Shown here: positions 1 through 5,341 of the stretch, in pieces | Layout: the number at the start of each line of letters is the position of its first letter | Position numbering within the stretch: the stretch's first letter is position 1 | Assembly: GCA_030147335.1 (NCBI GenBank) | Contig: JASKZZ010000179.1 | Location: forward strand, 1-5,908 | Reading direction: 5' to 3' | Origin: Herpetosiphonaceae bacterium | GTDB lineage: Bacteria > Chloroflexota > Chloroflexia > Chloroflexales > Kallotenuaceae | Length of the DNA stretch: 5,908 nucleotides | Made by a program: the position numbers and the translations under genes | Notes under the pieces: generated by a model | What the model was told of the DNA's origin: nothing | The model's input: only the letters and a program-made list of their open reading frames with translations | Databases searched by the model: none

Positions 1-930
1 GACACCGCGCCTTGTCACCACGATCTTGTTCACGCCTACCATGCATGGCACGAGCAGCATCCACTCATTCGCAGCCTGCTGCGACCTGGAGGACCGTTAC
101 GTGTCGAATATGCCAATCATGCCGACTTAATCCGGCTGGCAGGCTACCAGATTTTAGAGCATCACTACGAGATGGCCGACCATGGCCTGTTTGTCGCGGG
201 TATTGTGCATAGTCTCGCACCCCAAGCGCAGCTACGGCTGATCGAAGTGCTCAACCCGTATGGCGTTGGCGATGTCGAAAGTATCTCGCTGGGCCTGCAA
301 CAGGTGCTAAAACGACGCAGCAAGCAGCAGCTTGTGGTCAACGCGAGCCTTGTAGTCAATATTCCGCAGCCGCACGAAATCAAGCAGCTTGTGGAGCAAG
401 ATCCGGCCTGGGGCTGGTTGGACGAGCGCAACATCGAGCGAATGCGCTGGCCGCTTGAATGGATTTGCGACGCGCTTCAAGCACAGGGCGTGCAGATTGT
501 CGCGGCTGCGGGCAACGACGCCCATGACGGCCATCGCCCACCGGCACGCTATCCCGCCGCGTTTAATAGCGTGATCGGTGTTGGTGCGTTGGAAGAAGGC
601 AGCAGTCAGCCGACTAACTTCTCGAATTTGGCCGATACACCGGTTGAGGCAGGGATCACGACCTTTGGCGGCGGCGCGATGCAGGATGTAGCAGTGCCCG
701 ACAAAGGCATGCTCGGCATCTATATCGGCGATTTCCCCAAGGGCGGGCCAAACAAGACCGGTTGGGCCTGGTGGGCCGGTACATCGTTCGCCACGCCCGT
801 AATCGCCGGATCCTTAGCCGCGCTAATCAATCAGGGCAGCACCCCGAACCAAGCGCTTCAAGACCTACGCAGCGCCGAAACGGTGACAAGCCCTGCAGGC
901 GAGGACGTACTGACAGTACACCAAGGCTAG
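1..930 (+). CDS. Subtilisin-like (S8 family) serine protease, 5'-truncated by the window edge
   Basis: The frame is open from base 1 to the TAG at 928-930, giving 309 visible residues and no start codon that must be the real one. The first codons read DTAP, which matches the D-[ST]-x motif around the catalytic Asp of S8 proteases, so the Asp is probably residue 1. The catalytic His is in DHGLFVAGI (His at visible residue 61). The oxyanion-hole Asn is in AAAGND (residue 172). The nucleophile Ser is in GTSFATPVIAG (residue 262). The triad order Asp-His-Ser and the GTSxATP motif are diagnostic of S8, and all key residues are intact, so the enzyme is probably active. Departures from the textbook motifs are Leu in place of Thr after His-Gly, and ASLVVN where MSLG is usual. 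Signal peptide, propeptide and location cannot be judged because the N-terminus is missing. A terminator follows, so this gene appears to end its transcript. Substrate unknown. Confidence 0.9.
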   Translation, partial: DTAPCHHDLVHAYHAWHEQHPLIRSLLRPGGPLRVEYANHADLIRLAGYQILEHHYEMADHGLFVAGIVHSLAPQAQLRLIEVLNPYGVGDVESISLGLQQVLKRRSKQQLVVNASLVVNIPQPHEIKQLVEQDPAWGWLDERNIERMRWPLEWICDALQAQGVQIVAAAGNDAHDGHRPPARYPAAFNSVIGVGALEEGSSQPTNFSNLADTPVEAGITTFGGGAMQDVAVPDKGMLGIYIGDFPKGGPNKTGWAWWAGTSFATPVIAGSLAALINQGSTPNQALQDLRSAETVTSPAGEDVLTVHQG

Positions 931-949
931 CATCACACGTTGCAAGTAG

Positions 950-986
950 GCAAACGAGTCCGACCTTCCTGGGTTCGTTTGCTTTT
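950..986 (+). terminator. Rho-independent terminator after the S8 protease gene
   Basis: Bases 950-961 pair with 971-982 to form a 12-bp stem (eight Watson-Crick pairs at the base, two G-U pairs, then two G-C pairs) around a 9-base loop. TTTT follows at 983-986. The hairpin begins 19 bases after the protease stop codon, the expected place for an intrinsic terminator. The U-tract is short, but the stem is long and well placed. Confidence 0.75.
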
Positions 987-994
987 GCATACCA

Positions 995-1024
995 TTTACA
1001 GTTCGTGATAAACACGTCAAGAAT
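995..1024 (+). promoter_or_regulatory. Possible sigma70-type promoter for the small TPR gene
   Basis: TTTACA at 995-1000 matches five of six bases of the -35 consensus. AAGAAT at 1019-1024 matches four of six bases of the -10 consensus after an 18-base spacer. A start near 1031 would leave a leader of about 35 bases before the ribosome binding site and ATG. The element lies just after the terminator of the preceding gene, so a promoter is needed somewhere here. The exact boxes are a weak guess. Confidence 0.25.
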
Positions 1025-1055
1025 GCATTTATTTTAGTCAGTAGCCGTGAGCGAC

Positions 1056-1061
1056 TGGAGG
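1056..1061 (+). promoter_or_regulatory. Ribosome binding site that fixes the TPR gene start
   Basis: TGGAGG lies 5 bases before the ATG at 1067 and only 1 base before the out-of-frame ATG at 1063. The spacing supports 1067 as the start codon, and only that frame encodes a TPR-like sequence. Confidence 0.6.
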
Positions 1062-1066
1062 AATGC

Positions 1067-1420
1067 ATGCAGCAGGACGTTATTATCGAAGACGACCGCG
1101 TGGCCAAGTGGCGACAACGAGTGTGGATCGTTATTCAAACAGCACGTTTCCGCAGAGAGTTTTGGGAGGCGAGTATGCAATATGTCCCAGAAAACGGTGG
1201 ACAGCTCGCAATCCAAGGCTGGCGAGCACTTCACGTCGGCGAGTATGAGTACGCGCAGCATTGTTTTCGCGCAGCATTACACCTTGATCCATATGTTCCA
1301 AGCGCATGGGCTGGTTTGAGCCGTGCCACTCAGGAACACGCAGAGCGGAAGGCGTACATGCAAGCAGCATTCGATCTTCAGTATCTTCTGTCACAGATAG
1401 AATGCAGCACGCAGCAGTAA
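1067..1420 (+). CDS. Small TPR-like repeat protein of 117 residues
   Basis: The start is the ATG at 1067, 5 bases after TGGAGG; the stop is TAA. No signal peptide or membrane segment is visible, so the product is probably cytoplasmic. The N-terminal part (about residues 1-40) is charged and Trp/Arg-rich and matches nothing I recognise. Residues about 44-80 look like a tetratricopeptide repeat: the stretch GWRALHVGEYEYAQHCFRAAL, continuing into HLDP and then PSAWAGL, has the typical small/aromatic/Ala pattern and the LDP turn. A second helix pair (about 80-110) may be a degenerate repeat. TPRs are protein-interaction scaffolds; the partner here is unknown. The gene stands alone after a terminator, and its stop is 16 bases from the stop of the convergent acetyltransferase gene. 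The TPR reading is fairly secure, the role is not. Confidence 0.7.
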   Translation: MQQDVIIEDDRVAKWRQRVWIVIQTARFRREFWEASMQYVPENGGQLAIQGWRALHVGEYEYAQHCFRAALHLDPYVPSAWAGLSRATQEHAERKAYMQAAFDLQYLLSQIECSTQQ

Positions 1421-1436
1421 CAACCATACATCTAAG

Positions 1437-2354
1437 CTACACACCTGCTGTCTTGTCACTGTCATTCTCCCTAAGATCGATGCCTAGCACCGTCTGTTGC
1501 TCATTGGTTCGCTGGAAACCAAACCATTCGTATAGCCGCTGTGCGCTGGTGTTATAGTCCTGCGTGTTGAGCGACAGCAGATCGATGCGGCGGCTCTGGC
1601 AGAAACGCACGATTTCGGCTAACAAGCGCACGCCCACGCCTTTCCCTTGGTATGTGGGAGCTACCGCGATTCGCACCAAATGAGCGTGTAACCCAACTTG
1701 GTGCACAGTTACATATGTGTAACCAATAATTTCTCCACTCCATTCGGCAACCGAGAAGTAGGGTGCGCTCATCAGCGCCGGTGCTAAAATTTCCTCACCC
1801 TTGCCCCATGGCGTTGGAAAACATGCAGCGTCGAGACGCAGAACAGCAGATAAATCTTCTGGCCGTGCCCGACGCACAACAACCGCTTGGTTCCCCATTG
1901 TCGGAAGTTCCATTCCGACCTTCTCGTATGACAACACATCCATAACGTGTTGATACCCAAGTGACTCTAATGGTGCTTGCAACCAATGAGTTGTCCAATC
2001 ATCCAGCGTGATATAAACAGACGAAATACCACGCACGGATAACAGACGATGCACCTGGGGTACAACCAAAGGTAAGGCATATGAAGGTTCGACTCGCCCA
2101 TCCACAATAACCGCGCGCAGCCACGAGATTGGCGGCATCCTCCAACCGACTTGAGCTACCGCAACAACTCGACCATCATACTCAAGCACAGCGGTAGGTT
2201 CCTGCGTCACCAAGCTCACAAAATCATCGACCGAGTTTGTCAGGTATCGACGGAAGGCATGACGACCAAGCGTCAGGAGCGCCGGTGCATCGTGCTGCGC
2301 GGCAGGGCGTGCCAGTGTTTGGCGACGATCAAATGGACGGCGAAAAAAGGGCAT
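1437..2354 (-). CDS. GNAT-family N-acetyltransferase with two tandem GNAT-like domains
   Basis: The frame could start as far back as 2480, but that would run into the divergent ABC gene, and the extra residues are unconserved-looking and Cys-rich. I choose the ATG at 2354 (305 residues, beginning MPFFRRPFDR). A GGAG lies 13 bases upstream, which is longer than ideal. The C-terminal half (about residues 158-295) is a clear GNAT domain: it opens VVVRRARPEDLSAVLRLD, carries the acetyl-CoA pyrophosphate-binding motif A in RIAVAPTYQGKGVGVRLL (QGKGVG at 236-241), and ends with motif B NTSAQRLYEWFGF (268-280), as in RimI-like enzymes. The N-terminal half (about 15-150) has a GNAT-like layout (VLEYDGRVVAVAQ, then WLQAPLESLGYQ) but lacks a recognisable QxxGxG loop, so it is probably a degenerate domain. 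Such enzymes transfer acetyl from acetyl-CoA to an amine; the acceptor here cannot be named. It is divergent from the ABC ATPase gene. Confidence 0.85.
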   Translation of the reverse strand: MPFFRRPFDRRQTLARPAAQHDAPALLTLGRHAFRRYLTNSVDDFVSLVTQEPTAVLEYDGRVVAVAQVGWRMPPISWLRAVIVDGRVEPSYALPLVVPQVHRLLSVRGISSVYITLDDWTTHWLQAPLESLGYQHVMDVLSYEKVGMELPTMGNQAVVVRRARPEDLSAVLRLDAACFPTPWGKGEEILAPALMSAPYFSVAEWSGEIIGYTYVTVHQVGLHAHLVRIAVAPTYQGKGVGVRLLAEIVRFCQSRRIDLLSLNTQDYNTSAQRLYEWFGFQRTNEQQTVLGIDLRENDSDKTAGV

Positions 2355-2384
2355 AATCGCAGGGCAACTCCGCAAACGTACACC

Positions 2385-2394
2385 TATGATACCA
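2385..2394. promoter_or_regulatory. Overlapping divergent -10-like elements between the acetyltransferase and ABC genes
   Basis: The 69-bp spacer 2355-2423 must serve two divergent genes. On the + strand TATGAT (2385-2390) matches five of six bases of the -10 consensus. On the - strand the same bases give TATCAT preceded by TGG (2394-2386), an extended -10 form. Neither has a convincing -35 box. If both are used, the two promoters would be mutually exclusive. Read from sequence only. Confidence 0.3.
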
Positions 2395-2423
2395 TGCATA
2401 CAAGGTAAGAAAGGGCGCGTCAG

Positions 2424-3488
2424 GTGCTGCTTGAAACACAAACCATTTCGAAAAGCTATGATCGGCAACAAGTCCTGCAAAACGTGTCGTTGCAGGTAGC
2501 AGCGGGCGAAATTGTGTGTCTGCTGGGACCCAGCGGCTGTGGCAAGTCAACACTACTGCGCGTTATTGCCGGTTTGGAACAAGAATATTCCGGCGCTGTT
2601 CTTTTTGATGGCCGCCCGATAGACCGTGTGCCGGTGCATCAACGAGGGTTTGGCCTGATGTTTCAGGACTTCGCGCTGTTTCCACATCGGCGCGTCGGCG
2701 AAAATATCGCGTTTGGGCTACGAATGCAGCGGCTGCCACGTCCCGAAATTGAGCGGCGGGTTGACGAAATGCTTCAGCTGGTAGGCTTGCCGCGATACGC
2801 CCGACGAACAATCTTTGAGCTTTCTGGCGGCGAACGCCAACGTGTAGCACTTGCTCGGTCGTTAGCGCCTGCGCCAAAGCTGCTGATGCTGGACGAACCA
2901 CTAGGGGCGCTGGACCGGACGCTGCGTGAGCGCTTAACCGACGACCTTCGCCAAATCATCAAGAGGGTTGGACTGACCAGCATGTATGTTACACATGATC
3001 AGGTTGAGGCGTTTGCTATTGCCGACCGAGTTATGTTGATGAATCACGGTGAGATCGTGCAAAGTGGAGCGCCCGCCGACGTGTATCGTCAGCCAGCCAC
3101 CATATTCGTGGCCAAGTTTCTTGGCTTGAATAACCTGCTCGAAGCGCAGCCGGTAACATCCCATCAACACGTTCCACCATTCACAGCGACTATGGTAACG
3201 ATGGAAACCGCAATCGGACAGTTGACCGTTCCAACAACCAGTAAGATTGAGCCGCGCACGGTTGTGCTGATTCGGCCAGAGGCGGCAGGTCTAGTAACGC
3301 AGGGAGCAATCAACATTGTAGAAGGACAAGTTGTGCGCGAGACATTCCGGGGAAGTACACGACGCATCGTCCTGCGTCACGGCAGCGGCATAGAGCTAGA
3401 ACTTGATGTCGATGCGGCTGGAAGTGTGGGAGAACATATTCGGCTGTCGCTTCAACCAGAGCAACTAACCCTAATTAATCAACCGTGA
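2424..3488 (+). CDS. ABC transporter ATP-binding subunit, Fe3+/polyamine (FbpC/PotA) type with C-terminal TOBE domain
   Basis: The start is GTG at 2424, 8 bases after AAAGGG (2410-2415); the product has 354 residues, a usual length for this group. It is a cytoplasmic ATPase that would power an importer in the inner membrane. Motifs in order: A-loop Tyr12, Walker A GPSGCGKST (35-43), Q-loop Gln81 in FQDFALFPHRRV, signature LSGGERQR (133-140), Walker B LLMLDEP (153-159, catalytic Glu158), D-loop ALD (162-164), and H-loop His191 in VTHDQ. All are intact. After KFLGLNNLLEA (231-241) comes a TOBE_2-like regulatory domain containing VLIRPEAAGL (281-290) and SLQPEQLTLI at the end. The family imports ferric iron, spermidine/putrescine, sulfate, thiamine or sugars; the sequence does not fix the substrate, although the FLGLNN linker recalls FbpC-type subunits. 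No permease or binding protein is adjacent: the next gene is convergent scpB. It may serve an importer encoded elsewhere. Confidence 0.93.
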   Translation: MLLETQTISKSYDRQQVLQNVSLQVAAGEIVCLLGPSGCGKSTLLRVIAGLEQEYSGAVLFDGRPIDRVPVHQRGFGLMFQDFALFPHRRVGENIAFGLRMQRLPRPEIERRVDEMLQLVGLPRYARRTIFELSGGERQRVALARSLAPAPKLLMLDEPLGALDRTLRERLTDDLRQIIKRVGLTSMYVTHDQVEAFAIADRVMLMNHGEIVQSGAPADVYRQPATIFVAKFLGLNNLLEAQPVTSHQHVPPFTATMVTMETAIGQLTVPTTSKIEPRTVVLIRPEAAGLVTQGAINIVEGQVVRETFRGSTRRIVLRHGSGIELELDVDAAGSVGEHIRLSLQPEQLTLINQP

Positions 3489-3513
3489 GCAAGGTAACAA
3501 GTGGTGTAGGTAA

Positions 3514-4089
3514 TCAGGAGCCGTTAGCAGGCTGCTCGTTTTGCGTTCCCACCTGTGGAAGCTGTCCAATTGAGGTAAGACCGAAATGCTTGAGGAAATC
3601 ATCAGTAGTGCCATACAGCACAGGGCGACCAGCAGCCTGGAGACGACCGATTTCGGCAATTAGGCCGCGCTGTAGCAGCGTTCGCACAGAGCCAGAACAA
3701 TCTACCCCTCTCACCGCCTCGATACCGGCGCGAGTAATCGGCTGTTTATAGGCAATAATTGCCAATGTTTCAAGCGCCGCATTCGACACTCTTGGCGATG
3801 CGTTCTGCAAGCCCAGGAAACGCTGTACGACCATCGCTGCTTCTGGCGCGGACACAAGCTGCACATGCCCGTTATGCCGCAGCAGCCGAATGCCACGAGT
3901 ACGATATTCGTTCGTCAGATCCTCCAACGCCCCTTCGACCGCCTCAGCTGAGAGCGTCAACACACGCGCAAGATCTTGCACCAGGATTGGCTCGGCTGCA
4001 ACAAAAAGCAGGCTTTCAACCAACTGCTTCGGCCCGAACGAAACGTCGATGTCCAAAGCTGCCGTTGTTGCCTGCTCAATATCTGTCAT
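3514..4089 (-). CDS. scpB: Segregation and condensation protein ScpB
   Basis: 191 residues, the normal length for ScpB. ScpB is a winged-helix protein that dimerises and binds the ScpA kleisin, bridging the SMC ATPase heads in the condensin-like complex that compacts and segregates the chromosome in the cytoplasm. Family hallmarks visible: LVESLLFVAAEPILVQDLAR (about 23-42, first winged helix), NGHVQLVSAPE (about 73-83), the very conserved block NAALETLAIIAYKQPITRA (103-121) followed by IEAVRGVD, and GRPVLYGTTDDFLKHFGL (154-171) in the second winged helix. The start ATG lies 3 bases after the stop of the upstream DUF3105 gene, with no strong ribosome binding site of its own, so translation is probably coupled to it. 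scpA, the usual operon partner, is not in the window. The gene converges on the ABC ATPase gene with 25 bases between stops and no clear hairpin there. Confidence 0.96.
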   Translation of the reverse strand: MTDIEQATTAALDIDVSFGPKQLVESLLFVAAEPILVQDLARVLTLSAEAVEGALEDLTNEYRTRGIRLLRHNGHVQLVSAPEAAMVVQRFLGLQNASPRVSNAALETLAIIAYKQPITRAGIEAVRGVDCSGSVRTLLQRGLIAEIGRLQAAGRPVLYGTTDDFLKHFGLTSIGQLPQVGTQNEQPANGS

Positions 4090-4092
4090 TGT

Positions 4093-4638
4093 CTAACCGC
4101 ACACGCCTTCGTTGAACTCTGGCCCTTTGGCAAGGTGCTCGTTCCAGAACACTCGAATCGCTGCTTCGTCGTAACGATTGATCGTTGCAAGCCAACCCCA
4201 GGCTGTTAGCGCAATCGGCTGGTCATTTTCAATAGCTGAACGAGGCGTCAAGATTGTGCAGGCACGCTCGGTGTTGAACTGACGTGTTAGCGCTTTCAAC
4301 TGGTCGATCGTCGCTGTGTCGAGCATAGCGGGATTGTAGTACATAACGACGCCGCCATGCTCCAGGTTATGCACCACCGACTCATCGGGAGGCGCGTCGT
4401 TGTACACACCCCACTCAGCCGGAGACGGCCAATGGTCACCCGAAGTTGGAGGATTCGTTGGATAGCTAATTTTCGTGCCTTCAGCCTGATGATTAGCTTC
4501 CGCTGCTGCCGGCACCTGGCGTGTCGCAACTTCGAGGGGTGGCTGTGCAGCGCCACAGCCGGTAAAGGTTGCAGCTAATAGCAGGGCACCAACAACGGCG
4601 CGCACAGGCTTCGGGCAAAGTCTAGCCACAGTTTCCAA
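4093..4638 (-). CDS. DUF3105 family protein, probable lipoprotein (second copy of a tandem pair)
   Basis: The family (DUF3105) has no established function to my knowledge. The frame begins with a TTG at 4638, inside the end of the preceding gene (17-base overlap); a GTG at 4629 or another at 4605 are alternative starts, and I cannot decide between them. The N-terminus is a lipoprotein-type signal: basic KPVR, then the hydrophobic AVVGALLLAATFTGC. Cys28 (TTG numbering) would be the lipidated residue, although Phe at -3 is not ideal. A short linker follows, then the domain: YPTNPPTSGDHW (59-70), WGVYNDAPP (76-84), VVHNLEHGGVVMYYNP (88-103), ILTPR (129-133), PIALTAWGW (141-149) and a terminal CG. 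His69, His90 and His94, plus Cys127 and Cys180, have counterparts in the sister copy. The protein is probably outside the cytoplasmic membrane. It is translated between its sister gene and scpB. Confidence 0.85.
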   Translation of the reverse strand: METVARLCPKPVRAVVGALLLAATFTGCGAAQPPLEVATRQVPAAAEANHQAEGTKISYPTNPPTSGDHWPSPAEWGVYNDAPPDESVVHNLEHGGVVMYYNPAMLDTATIDQLKALTRQFNTERACTILTPRSAIENDQPIALTAWGWLATINRYDEAAIRVFWNEHLAKGPEFNEGVCG

Positions 4639-5230
4639 TACCTAGCTCAGGACCCTTAGCAACATTATCACGCCAAAACGCGCGGATTGCAGCCTCGTCG
4701 AAGCCATCCATCAACGCCAGCGCACCCCACGCAGTCAACGCAATCGGCTTGTCATCCTGAATGCTGTCTCGCGGCGTTAAAATGAGGCACGTTCGTTCTC
4801 GTCGCAAATCACGAGTAACGCGCTTCAGCTCCTCAATTGTATTTGCATCGACTTTTGCCGGATTGTAGTAGATCACAACGCCGCCGTGTTCAAGGTTGTG
4901 AACGACACGCTCATCACGTGGAGGAGCTGTATTGTAGATCCCCCAGGTCGCAGGGCTTGCATCATGATTACCGGATGTTGGCGGATTGGTGGAATATTGG
5001 ACGCGGCCTTGTACATGATCGCGAGTTTCTGCTGTTGGAACCGGACCACCTGGGGCGACAGCGGCGGCAGGAACGCCACTAGACCCACTAAACGCAAAGT
5101 AAAGGCCGACAAGCAAGGCAACGCCAGCGCCAAGCAACACGGGTATAAGTGGAAATTTCCGCTTCGGCGCTGCTTGACGACCTCGCGCTGCTGGATTTGG
5201 AGTTTTGGGAACACCTGGACGTGTGGTCAT
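4622..5230 (-). CDS. DUF3105 family protein with N-terminal membrane anchor (first copy of a tandem pair)
   Basis: 202 residues from the ATG at 5230, with CAGGAG 11 bases upstream. Residues 1-25 are Pro/Arg/Lys-rich and presumably cytoplasmic; 26-47 (FPLIPVLLGAGVALLVGLYFAF) form one membrane helix; a Pro/Ala/Gly linker follows to about 70; the DUF3105 domain occupies about 75-202. Inside it are YSTNPPTSGNHD (79-90), WGIYNTAPP (96-104), VVHNLEHGGVVIYYNP (109-124), ILTPRDSI (150-157), PIALTAWG (162-169), DEAAIRAFW (178-186) and a terminal CG. The HNLEH segment gives an HxxxH pattern, with a further His in SGNH; Cys148 and Cys201 could form a disulfide. By the positive-inside rule the domain should face outward. 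By my hand alignment about 80 of 124 domain positions are identical to the downstream copy, which indicates duplication. Function unknown. Confidence 0.9.
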   Translation of the reverse strand: MTTRPGVPKTPNPAARGRQAAPKRKFPLIPVLLGAGVALLVGLYFAFSGSSGVPAAAVAPGGPVPTAETRDHVQGRVQYSTNPPTSGNHDASPATWGIYNTAPPRDERVVHNLEHGGVVIYYNPAKVDANTIEELKRVTRDLRRERTCLILTPRDSIQDDKPIALTAWGALALMDGFDEAAIRAFWRDNVAKGPELGIGNCG

Positions 5231-5241
5231 AACAGATTATG

Positions 5242-5291
5242 CTCCTGTGAAATCAATTATGTAGTTTAACGAACGGGCTGCTGAGCGTCAA
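5242..5291 (-). promoter_or_regulatory. Possible promoter and ribosome binding site for the DUF3105-DUF3105-scpB operon
   Basis: On the minus strand TTGACG (5291-5286, five of six -35 bases) is followed after exactly 17 bases by TAAACT (5268-5263, four of six -10 bases). An alternative -10, CATAAT (5261-5256), is closer to consensus but lacks a -35 at proper distance. CAGGAG (5247-5242) is the ribosome binding site before the ATG at 5230. The -35 lies inside the loop and arm of the hairpin described separately. Confidence 0.35.
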
Positions 5292-5306
5292 ACGCTCAAG
5301 CAGCCC
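5275..5306 (-). terminator. Strong hairpin after der: probable terminator with a weak U-tract
   Basis: Bases 5275-5288 pair with 5292-5297 and 5299-5306: 14 pairs, one bulged A (5298), and a 3-base loop (5289-5291). It lies 35 bases beyond the der stop codon in the direction of transcription. The sequence that follows on the minus strand (GTTCGTTAAAC) has only scattered T residues, so as an intrinsic terminator it would be imperfect and may let some transcription through. On the plus strand no T-run follows, which argues against bidirectional termination. Confidence 0.55.
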
Positions 5307-5341
5307 ATCCGCAACCAGGACCATATTTTCTCAGCAAGAGC

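Noticed and set aside
165..434. Minus-strand frame of 89 codons opposite the protease.
   Set aside because: It is Ser/Cys-rich low-quality translation complementary to a real S8 coding region.
1021..1068. Direct repeat GAATGCAT at 1021-1028 and 1061-1068.
   Set aside because: Eight bases around the common palindrome ATGCAT, also seen elsewhere in the window; likely chance.
1421..1436. Short convergent gap between the TPR and acetyltransferase genes, checked for a shared terminator.
   Set aside because: Sixteen bases with no inverted repeat or T-run.
2355..2480. Upstream extension of the acetyltransferase frame to 2480, adding 42 residues.
   Set aside because: It would overlap the start of the divergent ABC gene, and the added residues show no GNAT features; the ATG at 2354 is more sensible.
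2563..2901. Open frame of 112 codons on the minus strand opposite the ABC ATPase.
   Set aside because: It is antisense to the Walker A to Walker B region of a well-supported gene and its translation resembles no protein family; it is a shadow frame.
3518..3541. Possible plus-strand terminator for the ABC gene: GAGC and GCTC arms followed by GTTTT.
   Set aside because: The stem is only 4 bp with a 12-base loop or a competing 4-bp pairing, and it lies inside the 3' end of scpB; too weak to call.
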